The notes under the pieces are model-generated. The model ran no database searches. It was given only the letters and a program-made list of their open reading frames with translations, and was not told where the DNA came from. Positions 33,265-43,030 of a stretch of DNA of 64,000 nt are shown in pieces. The stretch lies in assembly GCA_963705525.1 (NCBI GenBank), contig CAVPJW010000002.1, positions 930,001-994,000 on the forward strand. The letters run 5' to 3'. The stretch is from CAVPJW01 sp963705525. Its GTDB lineage: Bacteria > Acidobacteriota > Vicinamibacteria > Vicinamibacterales > CAVPJW01. The first letter of the stretch is position 1, and each line of letters begins with the position of its first letter. Both the position numbers and the translations under genes were made by a program.

Positions 33265-34914
33265 GTGAATCGTACGATCGCCGCGCTGATCCTGCTCTCT
33301 GCGCTCACATTCTTCGTGGGTCTTGGGCGGCAGGCCATCACGGATTCCGACGAAGCCTACTACGCCGAGGCGGGACGTGAAATGGTTCAGAGTGGCGACT
33401 GGCTGACGCCGCACTACAATTTCGACTACCGGTTTCAGAAACCGATTCTCTTTTACTGGCTGGTGGCGTCCACCTACGTTCTGACCGGTGTCCACGAAGC
33501 CGCCGCGCGCTTCTGGGCCGCCGCGGCGGGGCTCGGCCTCACGCTTCTCACTTTCACCGCCGGTCGCAAGTGGTTCGACGAGGAATCCGGCACGATCGCG
33601 GGCACCATTGCGGCCACGAGCTTCGGGTATTTCGCCCTGGCACGACTCGCGCTGCCGGATTTGCCGCTCGCCTTCTTTGTGACCCTCGCAACCTTTGCGG
33701 CATTTGAAGCCGTTTTCGAGAAACCGTCTGGCAGAAACTGGTGGAGTGCCATTGCCGGGGCGGCTGCCGGGCTTGGGTTCCTGACGAAGGGTCCTGTCGC
33801 AATCGTCCTGCCGGCGCTCATTATCGGCACTCCGTGTCTGCTGGCGCGAAGGCGCCCATGGGCGACACGCTCCTCTCTCCTCATCATGAGCGGCGCGTTC
33901 GTACTCGTCGCCGCGCCCTGGTATGTCGCGATGGTCGCAGAGCATGGAACGACCTACCTCGCAGGCTTCTTCGTCGGCGACAACATCGAGCGCTTCGCGA
34001 CGAGCCGGTTCAACGAACCGAGATCCGTCTTCTTTTACGTCCCGGTGATCCTCGGGGGCATGCTTCCATGGACCCCGTTCGCCCTTCTCTCCGTGCAGCG
34101 TCCCTCGTCTCGAGGCCGCCGGCCGGTCTGGGACTCGCGCGAAGTCCGGCTTCTGTTCTGGGCGCTGGTGCCGCTCCTCTTTTTTTCGGTGTCCATCGGC
34201 AAGCAGCCTCGCTACGTGCTGCCCATCCTGCCGCCCGTCGCCATTCTGATCGGCACGAGGCTGGCCCGGAGAGTTGCGGCCGCGGAAGCGACCGGCGGCA
34301 CCGAGCTCCCTGCGAGGCTGTGCGCGGCCATAAGTGGGCTCCTCTTCGTCCTGCTGGGCATCCTGACCCGCCGGGCCGAGCCGATCGTCCGCGCGGCCAC
34401 AGGTGCCGACGGCGTGACACTCGCGGCCACTGTTATTGCATTGTCGGGGCTCGCGACGATCCTGATGGCGTCGCGCGCCCGTCTGCGCTCGGTCCTCATG
34501 GGAATCGCCATCTCGGCCGTCGTGACGTTCATGTCACTGACATACGGCGTGTTCGGCTCTGGTGGTCACGAGCCTGTAGAACGCATGGCGGCGGTGATCG
34601 CGACCCATCGTCTTCATGGAGAGCCCATCGGCGCATTCCGGGTCATGGTGAGGAATCTCGTGTTCTATACTCGAATTCAGCAGACCGATCTGTTCGACGA
34701 CGATCGCGCGGCGGATTTTCTTCGGGGGCATCGGCCGGTGCTCTGTGTCATGACCGCCGAGGATCGAGCGCGTCTGGCGGCAACGAACGGGATCTATGTG
34801 CGTACGTTGTTCTCGATGCCTTATGCAAATCTTGCGACATTGAAGGTCGGGTCCATCCTGAGCAATGACCCCGCCAGCACCATCCAGACTGTGGAGCTGG
34901 TCACGAATCAGTGA
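33265..34914 (+). CDS. Membrane glycosyltransferase, family 39/ArnT-like
   Basis: 549 residues with about a dozen hydrophobic helices. The first periplasmic loop holds the catalytic acidic pair in AITDSDEAYYAEAGREMV, followed by DWLTPHYNFDYRFQKPILFYW, the hallmark of PMT/ArnT/GT39 enzymes. These use polyprenyl-phosphate sugars to glycosylate lipid A or proteins on the outer face of the inner membrane. Start GTG 33265. It converges on the Yip1-like gene with only three bases between the two stop codons, so any terminator must overlap coding sequence. Confidence 0.88.
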   Translation: MNRTIAALILLSALTFFVGLGRQAITDSDEAYYAEAGREMVQSGDWLTPHYNFDYRFQKPILFYWLVASTYVLTGVHEAAARFWAAAAGLGLTLLTFTAGRKWFDEESGTIAGTIAATSFGYFALARLALPDLPLAFFVTLATFAAFEAVFEKPSGRNWWSAIAGAAAGLGFLTKGPVAIVLPALIIGTPCLLARRRPWATRSSLLIMSGAFVLVAAPWYVAMVAEHGTTYLAGFFVGDNIERFATSRFNEPRSVFFYVPVILGGMLPWTPFALLSVQRPSSRGRRPVWDSREVRLLFWALVPLLFFSVSIGKQPRYVLPILPPVAILIGTRLARRVAAAEATGGTELPARLCAAISGLLFVLLGILTRRAEPIVRAATGADGVTLAATVIALSGLATILMASRARLRSVLMGIAISAVVTFMSLTYGVFGSGGHEPVERMAAVIATHRLHGEPIGAFRVMVRNLVFYTRIQQTDLFDDDRAADFLRGHRPVLCVMTAEDRARLAATNGIYVRTLFSMPYANLATLKVGSILSNDPASTIQTVELVTNQ

Positions 34915-34917
34915 CGT

Positions 34918-35442
34918 TCAGAAGGCGGGCGACACGATCCCGCTCGCAACCACGCCGATCCCAAAGAAGACCAGCCACCCGAGCAGCGCGACGATCACGG
35001 CTCTGGATGTACTCCGATAGTCGAGCGCCTGACGGATCGCCACCACCATCGTCACGAGCATCCACAGGCCGGTCAGGATAAAGACCGGTGCATTCAGCGC
35101 GGGCACAAGCCCCGCGACCCGTATTAGACCCGGAGAGGCCGAGAACCCCGTCACGCGAAGCATTTCTCCGACATCCGAGCGCGTCTCCGGCTCGGGAAGA
35201 ACCTTCGTCCCCACGAGATAGGTGACGATCGCCCAGAGGAACCATCCGAGCAGCGACGTCAATGTCATCGGGATGAGCGAAGACCGTTCTCCGGAACCGA
35301 GTCCTGCGGCGACGGCTGACGCGACGACGACAACGAGCGCCTGAATATTGGCGGAGGTGTCCGCCTCCACTTCCTCATACACGGCGCTGTCGAGCAGCGC
35401 CGAGCGCAGCAGCCGTGAACCCATCGTGGACGCGGCGCTCAT
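34918..35442 (-). CDS. Yip1-domain-like multispanning membrane protein
   Basis: 174 residues from ATG 35442, which overlaps the stop of the GlcD-like gene (ATGA). Four or five hydrophobic helices: ALVVVVASAVAAGLG, SLLGWFLWAIVTYLVG, the loop with SDVGEMLRVTGFSASPGLIRV, then two more. The LRVTGFSASPGL segment is typical of Yip1/YIF domains in bacteria, whose function is unknown. Translational coupling ties it to the oxidase gene; a role in that enzyme's membrane association is only a guess. Confidence 0.75.
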   Translation of the reverse strand: MSAASTMGSRLLRSALLDSAVYEEVEADTSANIQALVVVVASAVAAGLGSGERSSLIPMTLTSLLGWFLWAIVTYLVGTKVLPEPETRSDVGEMLRVTGFSASPGLIRVAGLVPALNAPVFILTGLWMLVTMVVAIRQALDYRSTSRAVIVALLGWLVFFGIGVVASGIVSPAF

Positions 35443-36830
35443 GCGACCTCCTCCGGAAAGATCTTGCCAGGATTCAGGATGCCATGTGGGTCGAATGCGT
35501 GCTTGATTCGCTTCATCACAGCGATCTCTGCAGGCGAGAGCTCGATGCCCAGGTAACGCGCCTTTGAGAAGCCGATCCCGTGCTCTCCGCTGATTGATCC
35601 TTCGAGCGCCACCACGCCCTCGAACAACTTGCGCTCGGCCTGGCGGGCTCGCGCGAGCGATGTGCCCTGCTGGGGATCGAGCATGAAATTCACGTGAATG
35701 TTGCCGTCCCCTGCATGACCGAAGCAGGCCACGGTCAGATCGAACTCCACACGCAGGGCCGCGACCAGCTCGAAGAGCGCCGGAATTCGCCCGCGCGGAA
35801 CGACGACATCGTGATTGATCTTGAGGGGCGCCGAGCCGCGAAGCGCCGGCGAGAGTTCCCGCCGCACCCGCCAGATTTCGTGGCGCTCTTCCTCGGAGTT
35901 GGCCCGGAGAATCTCCGTGGCTCCGGCCCTCGCACACGCAGCAGCCACGAGTTCGATTTCTTCGTCCACAGACGCCGCAAACCCGTCAACCTCGATGATG
36001 AGGAGCGCGCCAGTTCCCTCGGGGGCAAGTGACGTCTTCAGGTGCCTGCCGACCGCGATCAGAGAATCCGCGTCGACCAGTTCAAGGGAAGCGGGCACGA
36101 CCCGCGACTTGATGACAGCTCCGACCGCTCGCCCGGCTTCAGATACGCTCGCAAAAGTGGCTCGCAGCGCGCGTTGAACCGGAGGCTTCGGCACCAGGCG
36201 GAGAATGATTCGCGTGAGGATCGCCAGCGTTCCTTCGGATCCCACCAGCAACTGCGTCAAATCGTATCCGACGACGTTCTTGACGGTCTTGGACCCTGTC
36301 CGGATCACCTCCCCATTTGGAAGAACGGCCTCCAGGCCCAGCACATACCGTTTCGTCGTCCCGTACTTGAAGGCGCGGGGCCCCCCGGCGCACTCTGCGA
36401 CGTTGCCGCCAATGGCCGACTCTCGGAGGCTGGACGGGTCGGGCGGATAGAAAAGGCCGACGGCTTCAACTGCATCCTGCAGATCACCCGTGACAACATT
36501 TGGCTCGACGATGGCGAGGAGGTTGTCTTGATCGATCTCGAGGATTCGATTCATCCGTTCGAGCGAAAGGAGGACTCCGCCTTCCACAGGAACGGCGCCG
36601 CCCGTATAGCCAGTCCCGCCGCCTCTCACCACCAGCGGCACGAGATACCGAGTGCAGAGGCTTGCTACGTGAGAGACCTCGGCCGTCGATCCTGGAAGGA
36701 CGACCACATCGGGAGGATGGCCCTGGTTCAGGGCATCGTGTCCGTAGAAATCGAGCGAGCGCGGATCTTGCTTGACGTGCGCCTGCCCGACAGCTCGCTC
36801 GAGCTCCGCGAGGAGCGCCATGGGCACCAT
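35439..36830 (-). CDS. FAD-linked oxidase, glycolate oxidase GlcD-like
   Basis: 463 residues. The FAD_binding_4 domain (PDVVVLPGSTAEVSHVASLC, then VVRGGGTGYTGGAVP) is followed by the FAD-oxidase C domain with CFGHAGDGNIHVN and the closing GEHGIGFSKARYLG. This is the GlcD/D-lactate dehydrogenase family, oxidising D-2-hydroxy acids. No GlcE or GlcF partner gene is adjacent; the following gene encodes a Yip1-like membrane protein. ATG 36830 is 14 bases from the aminotransferase stop; ATG 36821 is an alternative. Confidence 0.88.
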   Translation of the reverse strand: MVPMALLAELERAVGQAHVKQDPRSLDFYGHDALNQGHPPDVVVLPGSTAEVSHVASLCTRYLVPLVVRGGGTGYTGGAVPVEGGVLLSLERMNRILEIDQDNLLAIVEPNVVTGDLQDAVEAVGLFYPPDPSSLRESAIGGNVAECAGGPRAFKYGTTKRYVLGLEAVLPNGEVIRTGSKTVKNVVGYDLTQLLVGSEGTLAILTRIILRLVPKPPVQRALRATFASVSEAGRAVGAVIKSRVVPASLELVDADSLIAVGRHLKTSLAPEGTGALLIIEVDGFAASVDEEIELVAAACARAGATEILRANSEEERHEIWRVRRELSPALRGSAPLKINHDVVVPRGRIPALFELVAALRVEFDLTVACFGHAGDGNIHVNFMLDPQQGTSLARARQAERKLFEGVVALEGSISGEHGIGFSKARYLGIELSPAEIAVMKRIKHAFDPHGILNPGKIFPEEVA

Positions 36831-36844
36831 CGAGCGATCGCCCG

Positions 36845-38035
36845 TCAGGCCGGTGATGTCACCGCAGTCTTACAGAACTCGAGGATGCGTGACACGCCCT
36901 CCCTGAGCCGGTCAATGGAGGTCGCATACGACAGGCGAAGATACCCGGGCGAATCGAACGCCTCTCCCGCCATCAGCGCAACACGCGCGTGGTCGAGCAA
37001 GGCCTTGGCAAAGCCCGCCGACGTCTGGACACCGGAAGGTGAAAGGAGCTCTGTGATCCGCGGGAACATGTAAAAGGCGCCGCCCGGCTTCCGGCAGTCG
37101 AACCGTGGATCTTCCGAGAGCCACTGATGGAGCTTGTCCCTCCGGACTCGATACTCGTCGAGCATCTCCTTGACGGAGTCCTGCGGCCCGGTCAGCGCGG
37201 CGAGCGCGGCCTTCTGCGTTATCGACGCCACGTTCGAGGTCGAGTGGCTCTGAAGCGCGTTGCACGCGGAAATCACTGACGCCGGAGCGAGCACCCATCC
37301 GCAGCGCCAGCCGGTCATGGCGTAGGCCTTCGAGGCCGACCCGGCCAGCACCGTTCGGTCGCGCATGCGATCCGTCAGCGTTCTCGGCAGGTTGTGCGGA
37401 ACGGCCTCGTAAATGAGGCGCTCGTAGCACAGATCGACGATGATCCAGAGGCCATGTCGCGCGGCGACATCCGCGAGCGCCGCCAGCTCCCCTTCTTCCA
37501 TCAACGCGCCCGTTGGGTTGCACGGCGAGTTGATGATGATGGCCTTCGTCCTCGGCGTGATGGCGTCGATGATCGGCGCCGCGTGAATGGTGAACCCGTC
37601 CTCGCAACGCGTGTGCACGATGACCGGCTTGGCATCCGCGATCTTGATCTGTTCGACCAGCGTCGGCCAGCACGGCGCGTGGGTGATGACCTCGTCGCCG
37701 GGATTGAAGAGCGCCAGCGCGACGTTGAAGAGCGCCTGCTTGCCGCCCGCGGTGACGATCGTCTCGGCGTCGCTGTACTGCACGCCGTAATCCGCGCGGT
37801 AGCGCTGGCAGATGGCGTCCTTCAGTTCCGCAATGCCGGCGGCGGGCGTGTATTTCGTGAAATTGTCGTCGATGGCCTGCCGACCTGCGGCCTTGACGTT
37901 CTCCGGCGTCGGAAAGTCGGGCTCACCGGCTCCCAGGTCCACGACGTCGACGCCCTGCCGCCGAAGGCGATCTGCCTCGACGAGCACCTTCAATGTGGGT
38001 GAGGTCGAAATCCTGCCCATTCGATCGGCTAGCAT
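36845..38035 (-). CDS. Class I PLP-dependent aminotransferase (aspartate aminotransferase-like)
   Basis: 396 residues, the usual length of the Igamma/Ib group. Motifs: VVDLGAGEPDFPTPENVKAAG, ETIVTAGGKQALFN, IINSPCNPTGALM, the lysine that binds PLP in VLAGSASKAYAMTGWRCGW, and LRLSYATS near the C-terminus. It would transfer amino groups between aspartate (or aromatic amino acids) and 2-oxoglutarate. An AAAGGGA ribosome-binding site precedes the ATG. It sits in a long minus-strand run ahead of the GlcD-like gene and 10 bases after coaD. Confidence 0.92.
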   Translation of the reverse strand: MLADRMGRISTSPTLKVLVEADRLRRQGVDVVDLGAGEPDFPTPENVKAAGRQAIDDNFTKYTPAAGIAELKDAICQRYRADYGVQYSDAETIVTAGGKQALFNVALALFNPGDEVITHAPCWPTLVEQIKIADAKPVIVHTRCEDGFTIHAAPIIDAITPRTKAIIINSPCNPTGALMEEGELAALADVAARHGLWIIVDLCYERLIYEAVPHNLPRTLTDRMRDRTVLAGSASKAYAMTGWRCGWVLAPASVISACNALQSHSTSNVASITQKAALAALTGPQDSVKEMLDEYRVRRDKLHQWLSEDPRFDCRKPGGAFYMFPRITELLSPSGVQTSAGFAKALLDHARVALMAGEAFDSPGYLRLSYATSIDRLREGVSRILEFCKTAVTSPA

Positions 38036-38045
38036 GGTGTCCCTT

Positions 38046-38582
38046 TCACAATTTCACGCGCGCGTCCTGCTTCTCCCGGAGGCGCTCTTCCACGAGGTCC
38101 GGCACGAGACCGTGCACGCGGCCGCCAAGCGCGACCACTTCCTTGATGAGACGTGAACTGATGTACGTGTACTGTTCCGCCGGCATCATGAACACCGTCT
38201 CGACGGCCGCATTCATCCGCCGGTTCATGAGTGCCATCTGGAATTCATATTCGAAATCGGAGATGGCGCGGAGCCCCCGCACGATCACGTCAGCCTCGCG
38301 ACGCTCGACGTAGTCCACGAGAAGGCCGTCGAATGTGTCGATCTCGACATTCGCCAGATCCCGAAAGACCTCGCGGGCAATGTCGGTGCGCTCCTGAACG
38401 CTGAAGAGCGGCTGCTTCTCCGCATTCACGAGGATCGCAATGATGATGCGGTCGAAGAGACGCGATCCCCGGAGGATGATATCGACGTGTCCATTGGTCA
38501 GCGGGTCGAATGATCCAGGATAGACCGCCAGCGCGCTCCGGGTCCCGTTCGCGTCACGCCGCGGCCGACCTTCGATCTTCAT
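38046..38582 (-). CDS. coaD: Phosphopantetheine adenylyltransferase CoaD
   Basis: 178 residues from ATG 38582, four bases after the rsmD stop; the N-terminus is about 15 residues longer than usual, so a later start is possible. The nucleotidyltransferase core is clear: AVYPGSFDPLTNGHVDII (TxGH motif), RGLRAISDFEYEFQMALMN and the ISSRLIKEV segment (the ISSTxxR equivalent). It catalyses the fourth step of coenzyme A synthesis, joining AMP to 4'-phosphopantetheine. The rsmD-coaD pairing is common in bacteria. Confidence 0.94.
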   Translation of the reverse strand: MKIEGRPRRDANGTRSALAVYPGSFDPLTNGHVDIILRGSRLFDRIIIAILVNAEKQPLFSVQERTDIAREVFRDLANVEIDTFDGLLVDYVERREADVIVRGLRAISDFEYEFQMALMNRRMNAAVETVFMMPAEQYTYISSRLIKEVVALGGRVHGLVPDLVEERLREKQDARVKL

Positions 38583-38586
38583 ACCG

Positions 38587-39156
38587 TCACGCGCCTTGGC
38601 CGCTCGCGCGGGTGTTCGATGTCGTTCCGCGCGTGTAAACGGCCAACGCACTGTCTCCTGAGCGCAATCGACGCACGCACGCGAATTCGGCGCAGCGTTC
38701 CGGTAGTACGACGCGCCGGCTGTGCTCGAGCACGATCACTCCCTCCGGCGCGGCCAGTCGTGTCGCCGCGACCAGTGCGCCGTCGAGATCGGATTCATCA
38801 TACGGCGGATCCAAAAGGATGATATCGAATGACTGCCCTTGCGGTGCCCACGATCGCAGATCGGCGCGGATGATAGCACAGCGTTCGCCGATCCCGCACT
38901 GCCGTACGTTGTCAGTGATGAGGTCGATTGCCCTCGCATCTCGGTCCACGAACGTCACCCGATCGGCACCGCGGCTGACCGCCTCGATCCCGAGCGCGCC
39001 CGTTCCCGCAAACGCATCGAGCACCCGAGCGCCCGGCAGCCGCCGCGCGAGAATGTTGAAAATCGTCCCGCGCAGCTTGTCGGACGTCGGCCGCAGGCCC
39101 GCCCAGTCGGGTGCGCTCAGGCGTCGCCCGCGCAATGTTCCGGCGATGATTCGCAC
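38587..39156 (-). CDS. rsmD: 16S rRNA (guanine966-N2)-methyltransferase RsmD
   Basis: 189 residues. MRIIAGTLRGRRL and RPTSDKLRGTIFNIL are the N-terminal RsmD signature, followed by the SAM motif VLDAFAGTGALGIEA and the catalytic IILLDPPYDE. The start lies three bases after the recG stop, so the genes recG-rsmD-coaD read as one unit. The product methylates G966 (E. coli numbering) in the 30S subunit. Confidence 0.94.
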   Translation of the reverse strand: MRIIAGTLRGRRLSAPDWAGLRPTSDKLRGTIFNILARRLPGARVLDAFAGTGALGIEAVSRGADRVTFVDRDARAIDLITDNVRQCGIGERCAIIRADLRSWAPQGQSFDIILLDPPYDESDLDGALVAATRLAAPEGVIVLEHSRRVVLPERCAEFACVRRLRSGDSALAVYTRGTTSNTRASGQGA

Positions 39157-39159
39157 CGA

Positions 39160-41256
39160 TCACCCGACGCCGATCAGGCCGAACCGGCTCTCCCACGTCC
39201 GACGCACGAGGTCGATCAACGCGCCGTCGCCCCCGGACGCCGTCACCAGCGTCTGCGCCTCGAGGCGGGCGCTCTCCATCAGCCGATGATCCCGAATGAG
39301 ATCGCCGATGCGAAGCGTCGGAATCCCGGACTGCCGAGTCCCGAAGAAGTCGCCGGGCCCGCGCAGCTCCAGATCGCGTTCGGCTATAACGAAGCCGTCG
39401 GTCGTTTCCGACAGGACCTTCAACCTGGCGCGGGCGGCATCAGAGAGCGGTGACTGGTAAATCAGGATGCAATAGGACTGATGAGCTCCGCGCCCCACCC
39501 GACCGCGCAATTGATGGAGCTGTGACAGCCCGAACCGCTCGGCATGCTCAACGAGCATTACCGACGCGTTGCTGATATCGACGCCGACTTCAACCACCGT
39601 CGTCGAGACGAGAATGTCCAGGGACCCAGCTGCGAAGGCTTGCATCACGCGATCCTTGGCGTCCTGCGCCATGCGGCCGTGCACGAGGGCCACGCGGTAC
39701 GCCTGGAAGACTTCCTGCGCGAGGTGATCCGCCATCTCCGTGGCGGCCCTGAGTTCGATCTTGTCCGACTCCTCCACCAGGGGATAGATGATGTAGGCCT
39801 GTCGACCCTGATCGATCTCGGTCTTGACGAAGGCATGAATCTCCTCGCGTCGGGATTCGGGCCGAACGAGCGTCTTCACCGGCCGGCGGCCCGGAGGCAT
39901 CTCGTGGATCACCGACACGTCGAGATCGCCGTAGGTGGTCAGCGCGAGCGTTCTCGGAATCGGCGTCGCCGTCATCACGAGGACGTCAGGATGCAGCCCC
40001 TTCTTCCGGAGCGTTGCCCGCTGCAGCACGCCGAAACGATGCTGCTCATCGATGATCGCGAGCCCGAGCGACTTGAAGACGACCTCTTCCTGGACCAGGG
40101 CGTGCGTGCCCACGACGAGATCGACCCGACCGTTCTCCAGGTCGTCGCGGATCGTGCGGCGCTCCGCCGCCAAGGTTGCGCCCGTCAGGCATGCCACGCG
40201 AAACCGGGAGGGCGCGAGGAGCTTTTTGATATTCACGAAGTGTTGCTCCGCCAGGATTTCGGTTGGCGCCATGAAGGCCACTTGCAGGCCGTTCTCCATG
40301 ACGACGAGCGCGGCAAGAAGCGCCACGATGGTCTTGCCCGCGCCAACATCGGCCTGCAGCAGGCGGTTCATCGGACGGGACCGCTGCAGGTCTTCGACGA
40401 TCTCCTTGAGCGCTTCCTTCTGCCCTCCGGTCAGCTTGAACGGCAGCACGCGTCTCGCCGATTCCCGAATCTGATCGTCCACTCTCAACATCGTCGTCTT
40501 CTGTTCGACGTCGGCGGTTCGACGCCTCAGCGCGAGCCCGACCTGGAAGAGAAAGAACTCCTCGAAGATCAGCCGCTGTTGTGACGGCGTACGGAAGGCG
40601 TTCAGGTCGTCGAGCGAAGACTCCGAGTCTGGAAAGTGCGCCTGGCAGAGGGCCCGCCGTCGATCAGGAAACCCGTACTTGGCGAGCATCACGGCCGGCA
40701 ACGGATCGCTCAGATCGGCTGGCAGGCGGCCGAGCGCTTCGTGGGCGAGGCGCCTTTGCAGCTTCGGCGTCAGGCTCCCGGTCTTTTCGTAGATCGGCAC
40801 AATCCGACCCGTGTGGATCAGATCGTCGTCGTCTGAATCGATCACTTCGTACTGCGGGCTGAGGAGCTGTAGTCCGCCGTAGCCCTTCAATTCGACAGGG
40901 CCATACAACACCACACGGTCGTGCGGTTTCAGGACGTCGCGCAGAAACGGTTGATTGAACCAGGTGGCGCGGACGGAACCCGTCGCGTCGCGCACGAGCG
41001 CCTCGAAGATCCTGAACCCCGGTCTTCGCGTCGTACGCAGACCACAACTCAGGATTTCGCCGGCGATGCTCACGGTCTGACCCGGCCGGAGTTGGGCAAT
41101 TGTCTTGAGATGACCGCGGTCCTCGTACCGAATCGGGAACCGATACAGGAGATCCTCGAGCGTGGAGAGACCGACGCTCTGTAGATCCGCCGCTCGCCGA
41201 GGACCAACGCCCTTCAGGAACTGGAGTGGCTGGCCGAGCACATCGTCGCGGCTCAT
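39160..41256 (-). CDS. recG: ATP-dependent DNA helicase RecG
   Basis: 698 residues, typical length. In order: an N-terminal wedge/OB domain (DHRVVLYGPVELKGYGGLQ region), the helicase motor with Walker A ADVGAGKT, IIDEQHRFGVLQ (DEQH form of the DExH box), MTATPIPRTLALT and the motif-VI HQLRGRVGRG. RecG reverses stalled replication forks and processes recombination intermediates. It heads the recG-rsmD-coaD unit. Confidence 0.96.
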   Translation of the reverse strand: MSRDDVLGQPLQFLKGVGPRRAADLQSVGLSTLEDLLYRFPIRYEDRGHLKTIAQLRPGQTVSIAGEILSCGLRTTRRPGFRIFEALVRDATGSVRATWFNQPFLRDVLKPHDRVVLYGPVELKGYGGLQLLSPQYEVIDSDDDDLIHTGRIVPIYEKTGSLTPKLQRRLAHEALGRLPADLSDPLPAVMLAKYGFPDRRRALCQAHFPDSESSLDDLNAFRTPSQQRLIFEEFFLFQVGLALRRRTADVEQKTTMLRVDDQIRESARRVLPFKLTGGQKEALKEIVEDLQRSRPMNRLLQADVGAGKTIVALLAALVVMENGLQVAFMAPTEILAEQHFVNIKKLLAPSRFRVACLTGATLAAERRTIRDDLENGRVDLVVGTHALVQEEVVFKSLGLAIIDEQHRFGVLQRATLRKKGLHPDVLVMTATPIPRTLALTTYGDLDVSVIHEMPPGRRPVKTLVRPESRREEIHAFVKTEIDQGRQAYIIYPLVEESDKIELRAATEMADHLAQEVFQAYRVALVHGRMAQDAKDRVMQAFAAGSLDILVSTTVVEVGVDISNASVMLVEHAERFGLSQLHQLRGRVGRGAHQSYCILIYQSPLSDAARARLKVLSETTDGFVIAERDLELRGPGDFFGTRQSGIPTLRIGDLIRDHRLMESARLEAQTLVTASGGDGALIDLVRRTWESRFGLIGVG

Positions 41257-41322
41257 TGAAGAAGCGATGATACGGGCGTGAGCGAGACGCCGGTCCGGCC
41301 GGAGCTGCGGTCGGGTCCGACC

Positions 41323-41937
41323 CTACTGAACGATGACGGCCAGGCCCCGCCCCATTTCGATGCGCTGAATCTTCGCAGGAAGGGGAAATGGATCGTCGAG
41401 GCTGACGCCGTCCGGGTGTTGCTCCGATCGTGAGTAATAACTCAGGAGCTGCTGAAGCATGGCTTTGGGGACGCTCACCCCTGACACCTGCGCCGACTCG
41501 AGATCGAGACGCGCAACACCCTTGTCAGTGTGGAGCACTCCAGTGGCGGACACGGGAAGCTGCCCGGTCAGGTAACGCATGGGATCGAAAAATCCCCCGG
41601 AGGCGCGTTCCTTGCTGACGGCATCGAGATCAACCGTGGCCCGCCCCGACACCCGCCCCTCGCCGAGGATTGACACGGCTGGGTCGATCACGCCCTGGGG
41701 TAACTGGTCACGCGCATCGAGCGCAAGATACGCATTGACTTCAGCCTCGGTCACGGTGGTCCGGCGAGGCATCGCCTGAGCGCCCTGCGCATTCTGCGTG
41801 ATGAGATCAATCTTCTGGCGCATCTGCTCGGCGTCTCGTTGTGAGGGCGCAACCGCCACTGCGGCACCGCTCCCAATAAGAGAAGCAACTACGAAGCCCA
41901 GCCACCAGACATGTCCAGTCGATGCGGTCAAGAACAT
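41323..41937 (-). CDS. Predicted exported protein, unknown function
   Basis: 204 residues. ATG 41937 is set by an excellent GAGGAGCACC before it. A signal peptide or anchor (VWWLGFVVASLIGSGAAVAVA) leads to a soluble part that begins VTEAEVNAYLALDAR. It then carries beta-rich segments, such as GEGRVSGRATVDLDAV and GVLHTDKGVARLDLES, ending LPAKIQRIEMGRGLAVIVQ. The 'VSGxxVPKxxLQQLLSYY' stretch resembles the repeated fold of lipid-binding or DUF2993-type periplasmic proteins, but I cannot assign a family. It lies between recG and the PfkB kinase on the same strand. Confidence 0.75.
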   Translation of the reverse strand: MFLTASTGHVWWLGFVVASLIGSGAAVAVAPSQRDAEQMRQKIDLITQNAQGAQAMPRRTTVTEAEVNAYLALDARDQLPQGVIDPAVSILGEGRVSGRATVDLDAVSKERASGGFFDPMRYLTGQLPVSATGVLHTDKGVARLDLESAQVSGVSVPKAMLQQLLSYYSRSEQHPDGVSLDDPFPLPAKIQRIEMGRGLAVIVQ

Positions 41938-42012
41938 GGTGCTCCTCGCATCCGCGCCAATGCCGACGCCCAGATCCAGTCTAACACCAGCCACTCGGCG
42001 CCGAACCGATCC

Positions 42013-43005
42013 CTATTCGTTAGACCGGGCGAGAGAGTCGGCGGTTGGGCTGAGGCGTTCGGCGGCGCGCAGGAGGTCTCCCACTTCCGCAAGACGTGGA
42101 ATGCCGTCACGGGCACCGAGCGCCCGGCACTTGAGTGCTGCCACTGCATTCGCAAACGTGAGGATGTCTTCGATCGGCGCCGCATCTCCGGCGGCGAGCC
42201 AACCCGCCGCGAACCCTCCGCGAAACACGTCGCCGGCACCAGTCGTGTCCACGGCTTCAGTGCGGAAGCCGGGCGTGCGAATCTCACGGCCACTGACTCG
42301 GGCCAGACTTCCCTCGGGGCCCAGCGTGGCACAGACAATCCAGGCGGGGAATTCGCGCTCCATGTGCTCGAGCGCCCGGCCGACCTGCCCGTATCCCGTC
42401 AGGTCAGTTGGAAAAGCCTGCGACCCGATGATCACGTCGATCTCCTTCAACAGATCCTCGATGCGTGGCCGAACCTTTTCGACGTCCACGATTGTCGGCA
42501 TCCCGTGGCGATGCGCGATTCGAGCGGCCTCGGCGGCAGCCAGCGTCTCATGGCAATCCACCAGCAGAATCCGCCCCGACGCAATTCCTTCTGCCGGCAC
42601 ATCCTCAGGCGTCATCCGCAGGGCGGTATCCCGATCCCACATGACCGTTCGTTGGCCCGTCTGCTGGTCGACCAGAATCACCGCGAACTGATTCGTGGCG
42701 CCAGGAACGGTCACAGACAACGAGGTATCGACACCTTCGTCGACGAGGCTCTGGCGTCCGAGCGTGCCGTGCTCGTCGGCGCCGAAGCGGCCAATGTACC
42801 GGGCGCGCCAGCCCAGCCGCGCGCACGTGACCATGGCCGTGGCTGCCTGGCCCCCCGGCATGCGGGCAAATCGTTTGAGCTGCTGCTTGCTGTCAGGCTG
42901 CGGAAAAGCGGCGACGACCGTCAGCAGGTCGACGCTGTTCAAACCGAATCCGACAACGTCGAAGGGACGGAGGTCGCGAGCTGGAATCTGTGGCCGGGGC
43001 CGCAC
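42013..43005 (-). CDS. PfkB family carbohydrate kinase
   Basis: 330 residues from GTG 43005. The ribokinase fold shows GFGLNSVDLLTVVAAFPQPDSK (N-terminal substrate loop), RMPGGQAATAMVTCARLG, and the catalytic DTTGAGDVFRGGFAAGWL with the anion hole and aspartate base. The substrate could be a sugar, sugar phosphate or nucleoside; the motif order does not separate these. It is divergent from lexA. A TGTGATAAT extended -10 box lies 8 bases upstream of its start, suggesting a leaderless message. Confidence 0.88.
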   Translation of the reverse strand: MRPRPQIPARDLRPFDVVGFGLNSVDLLTVVAAFPQPDSKQQLKRFARMPGGQAATAMVTCARLGWRARYIGRFGADEHGTLGRQSLVDEGVDTSLSVTVPGATNQFAVILVDQQTGQRTVMWDRDTALRMTPEDVPAEGIASGRILLVDCHETLAAAEAARIAHRHGMPTIVDVEKVRPRIEDLLKEIDVIIGSQAFPTDLTGYGQVGRALEHMEREFPAWIVCATLGPEGSLARVSGREIRTPGFRTEAVDTTGAGDVFRGGFAAGWLAAGDAAPIEDILTFANAVAALKCRALGARDGIPRLAEVGDLLRAAERLSPTADSLARSNE

Positions 43006-43013
43006 GGCGCGGG

Positions 43014-43019
43014 ATTATC
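43014..43019 (-). promoter_or_regulatory. Candidate extended -10 box (TGTGATAAT) of the PfkB kinase gene
   Basis: GATAAT preceded by TGT, 8 bases before GTG 43005. The same nine bases stand before the aminopeptidase gene at 53683. It points away from the lexA promoter that lies beside it. Confidence 0.5.
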
Positions 43020-43030
43020 ACACAGGCCGC